A DNA stretch of 59,799 bases, taken from positions 1-59,799 of the forward strand of contig JACTMY010000006.1 in NCBI GenBank assembly GCA_014584395.1, given 5' to 3'. The notes beneath the pieces are model-generated. The model was not told the origin of the DNA. It ran no database searches and was given only the letters and a program-made list of their open reading frames with translations. This DNA is from Planctomycetota bacterium. GTDB taxonomy: Bacteria; Planctomycetota; Planctomycetia; Gemmatales; HRBIN36. The position numbers and the translations under genes were made by a program. Below are positions 27,922-37,993 of this stretch, piece by piece. Numbering within the stretch: position 1 is the first letter of the stretch; the number at the start of each line of letters is the position of its first letter.

Positions 27922-30147
27922 TTAGCGCCGCCGCATCATGCCAACGCTAATGCCGCTGACGAGCACGAAGACCAGCAAAAGGGCAATGGGCCACCATTTC
28001 AAGCTTTCCACGGTGTCCCGGGTCATGTTGGGTCGATAGGCCTTGCGCTCCTTCGGAGCGATGTCCAGGATGATAGGTTTATCCCTCAGCCAATTGACGG
28101 AACTGGCGAACAGGTTGTAGAAAATGATCTCGCCGACCTGCTGATCGACCAATTCATTGCAAACGAACGTGGCGTCGCCAAAGACGACCATTTTGGGATC
28201 GCCCGGCTTGGTTTCGGGAGGCAGATGCGGCTGCGTCGGCGGCAATTGCGTGCCCTTGTCGCGCACGGTGACCGCCACGGGCACGCTGGGGCTGCGCATC
28301 TTCAGGTTCAAATCGCCAAGTTGATTCTTGCGCAGGTTGTCCACGAAGGCGCGCGGATCGCCCTTCAATTCGGTCTCCGGCCATTGTCCGGCGCCGATGT
28401 TGAGCAATTGGTTGGTCTCGAGCAGCGGCTTCACGTCGTGTCCGACGTGGCCGGGTATAGGCCGCACGGTGCGCACGTTGAACATCATGAAGCCAATCAC
28501 TTGCTGCGACTGCTCGATGAAGGCTTGCCGCAAGGCGGTGTCCGCGTTGTCAGCCAGGACGATGCTCGCCATGGTCGGATTGGACAATTCTTGATAGGGA
28601 GGGTGCAAGATGATGTCTTGCCCCACCTGGACGCCGTAGCGTTCCAGGAGTTTCTCCAAGCCCGTGGGCATGATTTCGCCCGAGGAGGACGTTCGCGGAT
28701 CGAGCAGGATGATCATTTTCCCATTGGGCCGTTGCAGGTATTCCTCGAGGGCTTTGATCTTGTTGTCGGTGCCGATGGTGGCGCTGGGATCCGCCACGAC
28801 GACCAGGCTGGCGTCGCTGGGAATAAGGGCGGGCGCCAGGGTTTGCTCATCGATCATCCCCAGCTTCCATTCCTTGATGGTGTAGCCGCGTTTTTCCAAG
28901 CGGCTTTTCAGCGATCCTAAGCCGCGGTCGAACCCGGAAAGTTGTCCCCGGGCGTTCTTGCTGAAATCGGTGATCGACATCTCGCCGCTGTCTTGGGTGA
29001 AATAGATGGTGGCCGCCGTCTTGCCCTCGCGAAACTGCCGGATGGCGGAGATGATCGCTTGCTCGCCCCTGAAATTCGGCAGATCCCGTCCCATCCGCGG
29101 CGCATCTTCCAGGGCCAGGTCGTCCGCCCCCTCGCCGGTTCGCTTGATCTGAACGAATAGATTCTCCCCTTGGGGATCGTAGACGAGCAGCAGCCCTTCC
29201 TGAAACAGGAGGCCGTATTGCTTCAAAAGGCTGTCGATTTTTTCTTGATCCCGCATGAGGTTGGGATGCAGTTTCTCGACCTTGAGTTTCTTGGTCACTG
29301 TTTGGCAGGTGGAAAGCAGATGTTCCACGTCTTCGCCGAGGGGATCGCGTCCGAGCATGACGTAGACGATGACCTCTTTGTCCAAGGCCGCGAGTTGCTT
29401 TTTTGATTCGGGCGAAATGGAGTAGATATTGGAGGCCGTCCAATCCGTCGGCGTGGCCGGTCCGAAGTAGAGGACGAGAACATTGAACACGATCAAGATC
29501 GCCAGCAGCAGAAAGCCCATCAGGACGGCGTTGTAACCGTAAATCAACCGCCGCAGTCCCGGATGATCCTGCTCCAGGGAACGAACGGAAATGAGGCTGA
29601 TGAAGGTCACCATCAAGCCGCCGACGATGGCGAGCACGATCCACCAGGGCCATAATTCGCGCCAAACCTTGAGCCCCTGGGACCATTCGTTCCAATATTT
29701 GAAGACGTAGCCGATGCCGAGAAAACAGGTCGTGGCGAAGCCGATCACGCCGCCCACTCCCAGGAAGAGCAGTTGCCAGGGCGGAGCGACCATGGCCTCC
29801 CCCGTGGCGGCGGAAGGCCGCGTCAAAGTGTAGAACAACGTGGCGCCGATGCCCAGCAAGCCCGCATTCACCAAAGCCCAAAGAAAGATCGGATCGGTCC
29901 GATAAGCTTCCCAGAACTGCTCCATGGAAGCCGACGCGGCTTCGCGCGGCTTGTCTTCGCCCATGGGGTCTTTTTCCAGGCGCGGCTTTTCCGCCGCGGA
30001 CTTGGCATGGGCCTCGTTGACCTGGTGATAGAGGTACGTCCCCCGCACCACCATCACCAAGAGCATGGCGGCGGTAATGCCCAGAAGCACCAAGAACGCC
30101 AAGCGGCGCTGCCCCTCATTGCGGTCTTGTTGAAGCAAATCAGTCAT
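27922..30147 (-). CDS. GldG-like ABC transporter auxiliary protein
   Basis: 741 residues. Three or four membrane helices lie in the first 230 residues (LAFLVLLGITAAMLLVMVVR, WWIVLAIVGGLMVTFISLIS, MGFLLLAILIVFNVLVLYFG). A large external domain follows with ISPESKKQLAALDKEVIVYV, SLKSRLEKRGYTIKEWKLG, ASLVVVADPSATIGTDNKIK and GKMIILLDPRTSSSGE, the GldG (Gldg/ABC-type uncharacterised) pattern. A C-terminal helix (WWPIALLLVFVLVSGISVGM) is followed by Arg residues. In Bacteroidetes GldG works with GldA and GldF in gliding; here there is no sign of gliding, and the complex is probably an envelope exporter. Confidence 0.88.
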   Translation of the reverse strand: MTDLLQQDRNEGQRRLAFLVLLGITAAMLLVMVVRGTYLYHQVNEAHAKSAAEKPRLEKDPMGEDKPREAASASMEQFWEAYRTDPIFLWALVNAGLLGIGATLFYTLTRPSAATGEAMVAPPWQLLFLGVGGVIGFATTCFLGIGYVFKYWNEWSQGLKVWRELWPWWIVLAIVGGLMVTFISLISVRSLEQDHPGLRRLIYGYNAVLMGFLLLAILIVFNVLVLYFGPATPTDWTASNIYSISPESKKQLAALDKEVIVYVMLGRDPLGEDVEHLLSTCQTVTKKLKVEKLHPNLMRDQEKIDSLLKQYGLLFQEGLLLVYDPQGENLFVQIKRTGEGADDLALEDAPRMGRDLPNFRGEQAIISAIRQFREGKTAATIYFTQDSGEMSITDFSKNARGQLSGFDRGLGSLKSRLEKRGYTIKEWKLGMIDEQTLAPALIPSDASLVVVADPSATIGTDNKIKALEEYLQRPNGKMIILLDPRTSSSGEIMPTGLEKLLERYGVQVGQDIILHPPYQELSNPTMASIVLADNADTALRQAFIEQSQQVIGFMMFNVRTVRPIPGHVGHDVKPLLETNQLLNIGAGQWPETELKGDPRAFVDNLRKNQLGDLNLKMRSPSVPVAVTVRDKGTQLPPTQPHLPPETKPGDPKMVVFGDATFVCNELVDQQVGEIIFYNLFASSVNWLRDKPIILDIAPKERKAYRPNMTRDTVESLKWWPIALLLVFVLVSGISVGMMRRR

Positions 30148-30198
30148 GCCGATTCCTGCCTTTGGGATGCCAAACCAATGGGTCTCAAGGATGCGGGG

Positions 30199-32139
30199 CT
30201 ATTTCCAGCGCCGCGCCTCGAGGACCTTGGTCGTCAAGAAGAGCCAAAAGACGGCCATGGAGACATAGAACAGCAGCGACTTCAAATGCATCGAGCCTGT
30301 CGCGAACTGGAAGTAATGCTCCACGAACGAGATGTACTGTAAAAAATCAATCCAGGTGCCGCTGGCGTCGGTCATGCCCGGCCGATCGGGCGTCAGGAAA
30401 TACGGCACCAACAAGGCGAACATGCCTGCCAGGCACAAGAGAAAGCTGGTGATCTGGTTCTTGGTCAGCGAGGAACAAAAGAGGCCAAAGGCGATGAAGG
30501 CCGCCGCCATGGTGTTGATGCCCAGAGTAAAGCTGAGCAGCGGGCGATAGTCGAAGGATTCACCGCCCACCACCCGCACGATCAAGGGAAAGATGAACCA
30601 AATGCTCCAGGCGAACATGAAGATGATCCACGCACTGAAGAATTTGCCGAGGACGACGGCCGTTTCGTCGATGGGGGCCGTCATCAATACTTCCAGCGTC
30701 CCCGTGCGCTTTTCCTCGCTGAGCAGGCGCATCGTCAACATGGGAATGACGGCCAAGAGGCTGATGATGGGGAAAAAGCCCATGGTAAAGCCTCTCACGA
30801 TCGGCTCCGGCACCGTCACCGAGCGCCGGAATTCAATGGAGGACATCTCCAGGTAGGGCAGCCAAATGAGCAATTGAAACCACGCCACGATGGCGATGCC
30901 GGCCACAACCAGGTAGGCGATGGGCGAGGTAAAGTAGGTCCCCAGTTCGCGGGTGGTCATGACCACGATCTTGTTGTCCGATATGCGCGTCAAACCCAGG
31001 AACGCAAACACCAGACCCATGCAAATCAGCAAGAAGCCGTTGTGGGACAAATAGGAGGGCATGAACTGACCCGTGCGATACTCCACCCAGATGGGGTAAA
31101 GACTCCGGCCCAGGGCCAACAGGACCGTGAGCGTTCCCAGGATCACCAGATACCACCCGACGCGGTAGCTGATCGAGCTATCCCGCTCTTGGCGGATAAA
31201 AAAGCCCCAGACGAGCGTGAAGCCAATGAATGCGAACATCAAGCCGTAAGGCGCCACCACGTCTGGCCAACCCCACAAATCAACGACCCCCGAGAGCATG
31301 GCCAGCGTGGCGAACAGCACGCCGTTGACGCCGAGCAGGTTCACTCCCGCCTGGGCCCATTCCAGTTCGCTTTCGCTTTGCGAGTAAATCAGCAGGAACA
31401 ACAAGCCGGACAGCATCAGCGTGAGGGCCAAGGGTCCGAACCCGTAGGGCACAAGGCTGTCTTGATTCATCTTGTCCACGTTAAGGAGCGTCTGCTTCAA
31501 CGGCGCATGAATCAGAATGGCTAACACCACGAGAGCCGCCAAGACGCTGAGCAGCCCCAAGCTCAACCGCATCAAGTTCTGACTCTTCCCCAATTGCGCC
31601 AACCAGGCTGGCACGACGCGGAGGAAATGAAACCGAGCCGCTTCCCCTTCAGGCAAAGAGGCGCGCACAAAGGGAACGATGAAGGCAAAAAACTGCACCA
31701 GCCCCAACACCACGACCGCGGCCAAGGCGATAAAAAACGACGTGGAGCCGAAACCTTCCGCCGCCTCATCTTGAACGAAGCTCGCGCTCATCGTCGCAAA
31801 GGCCAGGACCAAAATGCCCATGGCGAGGAAACCGCTGCCGAGCAGGGCAAAGTTTCTCCGCGTCGACCGCGTGCGGTCCAGAATGGCTTGCAGCACCAGG
31901 AATCCCAGGCCGATCAAGGCCCAGATGCGGATGAAGGTCCAACTGATGGTCAAGTTCATGGGCAAGGGTCGATTCAACACCCTGACCCACAGCGCCAAAA
32001 GGATCATGACCACCAGGACGATCGAACCGATAAACCCTACGAATCGGGGAAACGTGGGTTCGGCTTCCTCGATTTTAGAGGGGGTGCTCAAGCGGTCGAC
32101 GTTGTTCAAGGATTGAGCAGCGACTTCAGATTCACTCAT
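30199..32139 (-). CDS. ABC-2 type permease (GldF-like)
   Basis: 646 residues with about twelve membrane helices. The N-terminal half (about 35-390) is a membrane region with its own helices. The C-terminal half has the ABC-2/GldF signature: TTRELGTYFTSPIAYLVVAG, PMLTMRLLSEEKRTGTLEVL, MTAPIDETAVVLGKFFSAWI and a final helix before LEARRWK. The extra N-terminal helices suggest a fusion of two membrane units. It lies 51 bases before the GldG-like gene and 99 bases after the ATPase gene. Confidence 0.88.
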   Translation of the reverse strand: MSESEVAAQSLNNVDRLSTPSKIEEAEPTFPRFVGFIGSIVLVVMILLALWVRVLNRPLPMNLTISWTFIRIWALIGLGFLVLQAILDRTRSTRRNFALLGSGFLAMGILVLAFATMSASFVQDEAAEGFGSTSFFIALAAVVVLGLVQFFAFIVPFVRASLPEGEAARFHFLRVVPAWLAQLGKSQNLMRLSLGLLSVLAALVVLAILIHAPLKQTLLNVDKMNQDSLVPYGFGPLALTLMLSGLLFLLIYSQSESELEWAQAGVNLLGVNGVLFATLAMLSGVVDLWGWPDVVAPYGLMFAFIGFTLVWGFFIRQERDSSISYRVGWYLVILGTLTVLLALGRSLYPIWVEYRTGQFMPSYLSHNGFLLICMGLVFAFLGLTRISDNKIVVMTTRELGTYFTSPIAYLVVAGIAIVAWFQLLIWLPYLEMSSIEFRRSVTVPEPIVRGFTMGFFPIISLLAVIPMLTMRLLSEEKRTGTLEVLMTAPIDETAVVLGKFFSAWIIFMFAWSIWFIFPLIVRVVGGESFDYRPLLSFTLGINTMAAAFIAFGLFCSSLTKNQITSFLLCLAGMFALLVPYFLTPDRPGMTDASGTWIDFLQYISFVEHYFQFATGSMHLKSLLFYVSMAVFWLFLTTKVLEARRWK

Positions 32140-32238
32140 GATCGACTACTGGCAATGCCAGACTCCTGATGATGATCAACTCGTTTTCTGGGCCAAGACC
32201 ATTCGCCAAGGCCGTTTTGCATGAGCAGCGCGCCTTGG

Positions 32239-33174
32239 TCAATTCGTACTCCGCCGGCCCATCGTCGCGGCCACGAAATGCTCCCGCAAGGTTCGCCGCC
32301 GCAAATCGAGCCTGCGGAACGTCCAGCCGCGCTGGGTCAGTTGCCGGGAGATCGGCTCGCGCAAATCCTGCTGATCCACCGTGACGATGGAAAAACTCGC
32401 CAGCCCGGGGTCGTCCGCCGCCTGGGGATTGACCTGAGCAACACCGTTCATGGTTTTCAAGACGCTTTCCACTTCGGCTCGATCCGCGCGCACTTCGATC
32501 AGGATTTCCGAATCCTTGGTCAACTGGTCGAGGGCGTCTTGGAGCACGACGCGGCCCTGGGCGATGATGATGACCTGCGCACAGACCTCCTCCACCTCCG
32601 GCAAAATATGCGTGGACAGGATGATCGTGTGATTTTCCCTCAGTTCGCGGATCAGACCCAGCGTATCCTGCTGCTGGTTGGGGTCCAGACCCGCGGTCGG
32701 TTCGTCGAGGATCAGGATCGGAGGGTCGTGGATCATGGCTTCCGCCAGGCCGACGCGCTGCCGATAACCGCGGGACAAGGTTCCGATCAGGCGCCGCTGC
32801 ACGCCCGTTAGGCGGCAGCGGTCGATGCAATAGTGAAGCCGCTGTTTGCGCTGGGATCGATCCACGCCCTTGAGCTTGGCGCGAAACTGCAAGTACTCAT
32901 CGACGCGCATCTCTGGATACAGGGGCACATTTTCCGGCAAGTAGCCCAAGCTTTGCCGCACTTCCATCGCCTGATTGCGAACGTCGTACCCGGCAACCTT
33001 GGCTGAGCCGCTGGTGGCGGGGAGGTAGGTCGTCAAGATGCGCATGGTGGTGGACTTCCCCGCCCCATTGGGACCGAGAAACCCCACGATCGCGCCCCGG
33101 TCGATGGCGAAGCTGACGTGGTCCACCGCCAGGACGGCGCCAAAATACTTGGTCAATTGCTGTACTTCGATCAT
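32239..33174 (-). CDS. ABC transporter ATP-binding protein (GldA-like)
   Basis: 311 residues with a full nucleotide-binding domain: Walker A GPNGAGKST (34-42), Q-loop GYLPENVPLYPEM, signature LSRGYRQR (about 135), Walker B ILILDEPTAGLD, and the switch His in LSTHILPEVEEV. A C-terminal extension of about 90 residues (VEVRADRAEVES-like) is typical of ABC-2 drug/gliding exporters. It is the first gene of the operon ATPase-permease-GldG-DUF4340 and powers that complex from the cytosolic face. Confidence 0.93.
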   Translation of the reverse strand: MIEVQQLTKYFGAVLAVDHVSFAIDRGAIVGFLGPNGAGKSTTMRILTTYLPATSGSAKVAGYDVRNQAMEVRQSLGYLPENVPLYPEMRVDEYLQFRAKLKGVDRSQRKQRLHYCIDRCRLTGVQRRLIGTLSRGYRQRVGLAEAMIHDPPILILDEPTAGLDPNQQQDTLGLIRELRENHTIILSTHILPEVEEVCAQVIIIAQGRVVLQDALDQLTKDSEILIEVRADRAEVESVLKTMNGVAQVNPQAADDPGLASFSIVTVDQQDLREPISRQLTQRGWTFRRLDLRRRTLREHFVAATMGRRSTN

Positions 33175-33423
33175 GCCTTTCCTCGACTTATCTCAGCGGG
33201 AGTCGAACTGGCTTCGCGCGGGTTCGCGACCCGCCGCATGGAAACAAGAATGGCCAAGATCACCGATCAGTCGATGCGGAAATCTCAGCCATGGCGTCGG
33301 AGCAAAACCCCAAGGGCATGTTGCCCGCGGCTGGGTGATGACTCGCTCCTGATGATGATTGATCCTAGTAGCTTTTTCCTCCATGAACAAGAGGCAAGTT
33401 GCACTTCGTGCCCCTGTCCCGGC

Positions 33424-34380
33424 TCAGGAATTCGCCTTGCGGACGTAGACGGCGTCGTGGGCCAACCGCCAGGTTTTCCCGTCATCCGAGGAGACCTCGA
33501 TGCTATAGCGAATTTTGTCCTGGTCTTGCCGCAACAGCGTCAGTTTGAAGCGCCCCTTGGAACCATCGCCGCGGATGTGATCCCCTTCCATGCTCAAGGT
33601 TCGCTCCTGGATGCTGCCAGAGCCTCGGAAGATTTCACCTTGATCCATGACGCACACCAAGTGCCACTTTTTCTCGCTGGGATCGAAGTAGAGCAGACTG
33701 GTTCCCGAACTGCCCCCCGTGGCCAGCCAGGTTTCGCTGATGGCTTTGCCCTTGTCCTTTTTGGCCACCAGGGACGTGCCTAATTTCGTGCCCTGCTGGC
33801 TGCTCACTTCCCATTCGCCAATCCAAAAATCGAGCTGTTGACTGGCCTCGGCCAAGGTCACCTTTAAAGTCTTCTTGATCAGTTCGGCAAAGCGTTCATC
33901 ATTGCGCAATAAGTCCAGATCGGAATCCGTCTCCAAGAATTGCTTGCTTTGAAACCCTGCTTCAATGGCTTTCTCGAGATAGGCAAAGGCTTTATCCTTG
34001 TCCTTTTTCAACGCATAAGCACAGGCCAGGTTGTACAGGCCCAAGTTTCGAAAGCGTGGAAACTCGGAAGCTTTTTGATGGGCGACGATGGCTTCGTCCA
34101 ATTTGCCCAGGACGTGCAGGCAATAGCCGAGATGATGCCAGGCCGAGCCGATCTTCGGATTTTTATCGAGCACTGCCTGATACAGACTCGCGGCCTTGGC
34201 CCAATCCTGATCTGAAAAGTATTGGTTGGCCTCGGCCAGCAGCCTGGCCTCTTCCTTGGAGATATTCTGCTCGGGAATTTGCCTGGCCTCCTGCCCCGAT
34301 GCCCGCCCTACCGCGGCCAGCCCCGTGCACAGCAGCAAAATGGACATGCCCCAAAAGACCATGGATGGAATGCGCTGCAT
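33424..34380 (-). CDS. Secreted TPR protein with DUF1579-like C-terminal domain
   Basis: 318 residues. A signal peptide (MQRIPSMVFWGMSILLLCTG) is followed by TPR motifs (about 38-150: AEANQYFSDQDWAKAASLYQ, GSAWHHLGYCLHVLGKLDEA, LYNLACAYALKKDKDKAFAY). The C-terminal half (about 180-318) starts with ASQQLDFWIGEWEVSSQQGT, the opening of the lipocalin-like DUF1579 fold. It is transcribed toward the ABC operon with a 249-base gap that holds a GC-rich hairpin but no T-run. The role is unknown. Confidence 0.8.
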   Translation of the reverse strand: MQRIPSMVFWGMSILLLCTGLAAVGRASGQEARQIPEQNISKEEARLLAEANQYFSDQDWAKAASLYQAVLDKNPKIGSAWHHLGYCLHVLGKLDEAIVAHQKASEFPRFRNLGLYNLACAYALKKDKDKAFAYLEKAIEAGFQSKQFLETDSDLDLLRNDERFAELIKKTLKVTLAEASQQLDFWIGEWEVSSQQGTKLGTSLVAKKDKGKAISETWLATGGSSGTSLLYFDPSEKKWHLVCVMDQGEIFRGSGSIQERTLSMEGDHIRGDGSKGRFKLTLLRQDQDKIRYSIEVSSDDGKTWRLAHDAVYVRKANS

Positions 34381-34587
34381 GGGTTGCTCCTCTTCGTTGC
34401 CAGGTTATTCTTCCATTATGCACGAATTCACGCCACAACCAAGTCTCATGGGATCGACGACCAGGCATGGCCTTTTTCAAATCCTTCATAGGATGGAAGG
34501 AAATGATATCTTGTTTCATGGCTGGTTTTCGGTTGTAATCGTATTCACGGAAACTCGCAGCCTGCCGTCGAACTCAAGCCGTCTAGG

Positions 34588-36564
34588 TTGGATGACGTGA
34601 TTCACTGGGTGCTGATAGCCGCTTGTTCCCTTCTCTGGTCCATGAGGCCGGAACCGCTGACCACCTCCACACTTGGACAGGGCACGATCGCGGTTCATTT
34701 GCTGGCGACCCCGGCGCTTCGAACCGCGTCTGACGTTCAAGAGGAAAAAACCTCGCCAGAGCAGTCGGTGCCGCCCAGCGACCCCCAGGCGTCTACGCCC
34801 GCCAGAGCCAAGCCGCGATTGGGCGCCGCCCAGGAATTGGAGCCGCAGGAATTGGCCTGGATTTTCCTGGCTGTGGTCGTGGGCATCGTGATTATGACGG
34901 TCTCGCTTCTGCTGATCGTCTGGCGCGTGCTGGCGCAATCGCAACTGCTCGATCAACGGCCATGGGTTACCAGCATCGACTTGCAGCAAAAAGACATCGG
35001 TTCGATAGAGGATATCAATTTTGCTCTAACCGCGCCTTCGCCTCCCCCCATGGAGATGCTGCATAGTTCAAACGACACGCCGCCGCAAATCAACCTGGAT
35101 ACGCCGCCGCCATTTCCCTATGAACAGCCCCCCCGCATGGTGCTGCCCGAACAGCCGCTCCCTCCGCCGCTGGAGGGGATGCTGCCGCGCTGGCAAAAGG
35201 AACTGATTCGCGCGGGCTGGATCGCTTTGGTTTTGGTCTGCTTCCTGGTAAGCGTCTTTTTTTTCCTTGCCGCCATGGACGACCTTGAACTCCGCGGTAT
35301 CGCCAAGGATGCTTCACAGTCGCTCACCTTGCGGCAATTGCTCGATCGCGGCCCCCGCGGCAACCACCACGTGGCCGTCAATGACTTCCATTGGTCCGGC
35401 AATTACATTGCCGAGAAAGCCACGCCGAACCGCTGGAACTGGGTGGTGGTCGTCTTGACGGTCAATCCGGAACACGACTCGCCGCACCCGCCGCTCGTGG
35501 CCCGCTTTCGCGACGTGCATTCTTTGAAGGAACTGCAAAAAAAATGCGCCGAACCCGCCCTGGCCGGCGTGCTTCGGCCCATCAAAGGCAATTTGGAGCC
35601 GCGGGCCTATCAGGAATTAACCGAATCGGGATTCAACTTGATTCAGGGTTGGCTGCTCGAAGCGGGTTTGTCCGTGCCCAGTCGAGCCGCGATGATCGGC
35701 AAATTCCTCGGTTCGCTCCTGGCTTGCGGCGTGGGTCTGCTGCCGATCCTCGGATTCGTCCGAGGGCGCTGGCTGCGGATTCGACCTGGCGACCAGGACC
35801 TGGATCCCGCGACCTTGGGGCTGCCGATCCGCGTGCACGCCACCACGATGCAAACCAAGCTCCTCATGCTCTTGCTGTCTCTCGGCGTGTTCGGCCTGGC
35901 CGGTTTGTCCCTTTATTTTTGGTACAACCCGCAATTCGTCCCCCAGGCGCTGCCGCGCGGCTTCCTCCTGGGGGCCGCGATTTTCCTGATGTTGCTGGGC
36001 GTCGTCGGCCTGTTGGTCACCTGGAGCTTGCACAGCGTCACTTATGTCATCTATTCGCATGGCCTGCTGCAGAAGATCGGCTCGAAGCATCACTTTGTCC
36101 GGTGGGATGAGATCAAGGACATTTGGCAACTGGGCATGCCGCCCATGCCGCCCCGATACCGCTTCGTGCTCATCGACAACGAGGTGGTCGACCTTCGGAA
36201 CTCCATCCGCGACGTCGAGGCGCTCGGCGAATACATCACCGAAAAGGTCAACGAGCGCTATCTCCCCGCCGCCATCATCACGCTGAACAAGGGCGGCGTG
36301 GTCTCGTTTGGTCCGCTCGACATCAGCCGCAGCGGCTTGAGCTACAAGGACAAGTTTCTCCCCTGGCGCAACATCAAGAAAGTCATCGCCGGGTACAACG
36401 AGAAAGCCAAGGCGCACATCCTCGAAATTCGCTCCGTCGGCAAATCGCAGCATTGGATCATTCAGCTCAACACCATTCCAAACCTCCGCGTCTTCTATCA
36501 ACTCGTGCAGAACTACTGCTCCGGCACGATCAAGAAGAGCGTGGACAACTACCCGCCAGCGTGA
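34588..36564 (+). CDS. Polytopic membrane protein with PH-like C-terminal domains
   Basis: Up to 658 residues; the first codon is TTG and the true start is uncertain. Six probable membrane helices: about 5-20, 88-115, 209-230, 370-390, 430-450 and 458-482. A Pro-rich loop (about 150-200) lies between the second and third. The soluble C-terminus reads like one or two PH-like domains (SHGLLQKIGSKHHFVRWDEI, RFVLIDNEVVDLRNSIRDVE, ISRSGLSYKDKFLPWRNIKK), as in DUF6585-type proteins. It shares a 207-base divergent region with the TPR gene. The function is unknown. Confidence 0.75.
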   Translation: MDDVIHWVLIAACSLLWSMRPEPLTTSTLGQGTIAVHLLATPALRTASDVQEEKTSPEQSVPPSDPQASTPARAKPRLGAAQELEPQELAWIFLAVVVGIVIMTVSLLLIVWRVLAQSQLLDQRPWVTSIDLQQKDIGSIEDINFALTAPSPPPMEMLHSSNDTPPQINLDTPPPFPYEQPPRMVLPEQPLPPPLEGMLPRWQKELIRAGWIALVLVCFLVSVFFFLAAMDDLELRGIAKDASQSLTLRQLLDRGPRGNHHVAVNDFHWSGNYIAEKATPNRWNWVVVVLTVNPEHDSPHPPLVARFRDVHSLKELQKKCAEPALAGVLRPIKGNLEPRAYQELTESGFNLIQGWLLEAGLSVPSRAAMIGKFLGSLLACGVGLLPILGFVRGRWLRIRPGDQDLDPATLGLPIRVHATTMQTKLLMLLLSLGVFGLAGLSLYFWYNPQFVPQALPRGFLLGAAIFLMLLGVVGLLVTWSLHSVTYVIYSHGLLQKIGSKHHFVRWDEIKDIWQLGMPPMPPRYRFVLIDNEVVDLRNSIRDVEALGEYITEKVNERYLPAAIITLNKGGVVSFGPLDISRSGLSYKDKFLPWRNIKKVIAGYNEKAKAHILEIRSVGKSQHWIIQLNTIPNLRVFYQLVQNYCSGTIKKSVDNYPPA

Positions 36565-36664
36565 GCCAATCTTTCGGCACGCCGACCGTCGTTGATGTCC
36601 TTCAACATTCCTTGCTGCGCGGCCAACGCGATGCCGCTAGCCTGTCCGCATGTCCGCTTGCCTC

Positions 36665-36704
36665 TTGACAGCAACCCCCTGAGATAGTATACGTTAGTAC
36701 ATGT
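36665..36704 (+). promoter_or_regulatory. Sigma-70 promoter with tandem operator-like 10-mers
   Basis: TTGACA (36665-36670), a 17-base spacer and TATACG (36688-36693) make a near-consensus promoter for the polymerase operon. TAGTATACGT (36685-36694) and TAGTACATGT (36695-36704) are adjacent direct repeats, 8 of 10 identical and one helical turn apart, covering the -10 box and start site. The second contains the palindrome TACATGTA. A repressor bound here would block transcription, as LexA does for SOS genes. The planctomycete LexA motif is not known to me. Confidence 0.5.
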
Positions 36705-36735
36705 ATGGTTTCGGTTTTGTTCGCTGAGGTTCCCC

Positions 36736-37971
36736 ATGTCCGCCGCGCCGCGCTCCTTCCGCCGCCTGATCGGCCACGTCGATGGCGATGCCTTTTACGT
36801 CAACGCCGAACGCATCCGCCAGCCGTTTCTCCGCGACAAGCCCGTCGGCGTCATCAGCAATCAGGGCTACTTCGTCATCGCTAAGAGCAACGAGATGAAG
36901 CGGCTCGGCATCACCACCGGCGAACCGCTGCCCGACGCTTTGCAAAAGTGCCCCGAGGGCATCTACGTCAAGCGCGACTTCCGCTGGTATGAAGTTGTCA
37001 GCCGCAAGATGCTGGACTGTCTCCGGCAGCTTTCCCCCTGTGTCGAGTATTACAGCATCGATGAACTGTTCTTCGTCGTCCCCGAGGGGGCCCAGCCGCA
37101 GTCCTTCGCCGAGGAGGTGCGGGCCCGGCTCTGGGCGGACGTGCATCTCCCCGTGACGGTCGGCATCGCCCGGTCGCGCACGCTCGCCAAGCTGCTCGGC
37201 GACACGATCAAGCCCTTCGGCGCCAAGGCGCTGCTCAGCCTCGAGGAAGAACGCGCCATCCTGGCCACGCGGTCCATCACGGACATCACCGGCATCTCGC
37301 ATCGCCGCGCCAGGCGGCTCGAACCCTATGGGCTGAAGACCTGCCTGGACCTGGCCCAGGCGCCGCCGCGTCTGATCCGCGGGCTGCTGACTGTCGTTGG
37401 CCTGCGCCTGTGGCACGAGTTGAACGGCGAAGCCGTCGAGCCGGTCCGTCCCCAGCGGCCCCGGCACAAAATCCTGTCGCGCGGCGGTTCCATCGGCCAG
37501 GCGTCGACCCGCGTCGGCCGCGTTTGGGCCTTCGTGGTTCGCAACCTCGAACGTTTCGTCGAGGAGTTGGAGTTTTACGCCGTCCGGCCAGGCCGGGTCG
37601 ACCTCGTCCTGCGGTTTCAGGACGATCAGGCGGCTTCGGCCGGTTGCCGGCTGGAAACCCCCACGGCGCGGTTCGATCTGCTGCTCGATTATTTCCGCGT
37701 CTGCTTCGTCCGCTGCTGGCAGCCAGGCCGGCCCGTCAACGGCATGCATCTGATCGGCACCGATCTCCACCAGCCTGGCTCCTATCCGCGCGGCCTGTTC
37801 GATCCGCCCGACGAGCCGGCCCGGACAGTGAGCCTGGTCAAGCGCCAGATCAACGAGCGCTTGGGCCGCTTTCTGCTCCGCAGCGGCGCCACGCTGCCCC
37901 TGGACGACGTTTACCGCGATGACGCCCTGAATTACGACGCCTGCGACATCCGCGGCAAGTTTTGTTTTTGA
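36736..37971 (+). CDS. Y-family translesion DNA polymerase (DinB/UmuC-like)
   Basis: 411 residues. The palm residues are all present: HVDGDAFYVNAE (Asp16, first metal site) and YYSIDELFF (Asp109, Glu110), so the protein should be active, unlike ImuB proteins. GIARSRTLAKLLGDTIKPFG is the conserved finger/palm region, ITGISHRRARRLEPYGLKTC a helix-hairpin-helix, and the last 160 residues a little-finger domain. It would copy past damaged bases. It is the first gene of a likely three-gene damage operon with two SRAP proteins. GAGG precedes the ATG. Confidence 0.9.
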   Translation: MSAAPRSFRRLIGHVDGDAFYVNAERIRQPFLRDKPVGVISNQGYFVIAKSNEMKRLGITTGEPLPDALQKCPEGIYVKRDFRWYEVVSRKMLDCLRQLSPCVEYYSIDELFFVVPEGAQPQSFAEEVRARLWADVHLPVTVGIARSRTLAKLLGDTIKPFGAKALLSLEEERAILATRSITDITGISHRRARRLEPYGLKTCLDLAQAPPRLIRGLLTVVGLRLWHELNGEAVEPVRPQRPRHKILSRGGSIGQASTRVGRVWAFVVRNLERFVEELEFYAVRPGRVDLVLRFQDDQAASAGCRLETPTARFDLLLDYFRVCFVRCWQPGRPVNGMHLIGTDLHQPGSYPRGLFDPPDEPARTVSLVKRQINERLGRFLLRSGATLPLDDVYRDDALNYDACDIRGKFCF

Positions 37972-37993
37972 CCCCCTGCGACCGAGTTGGGAC

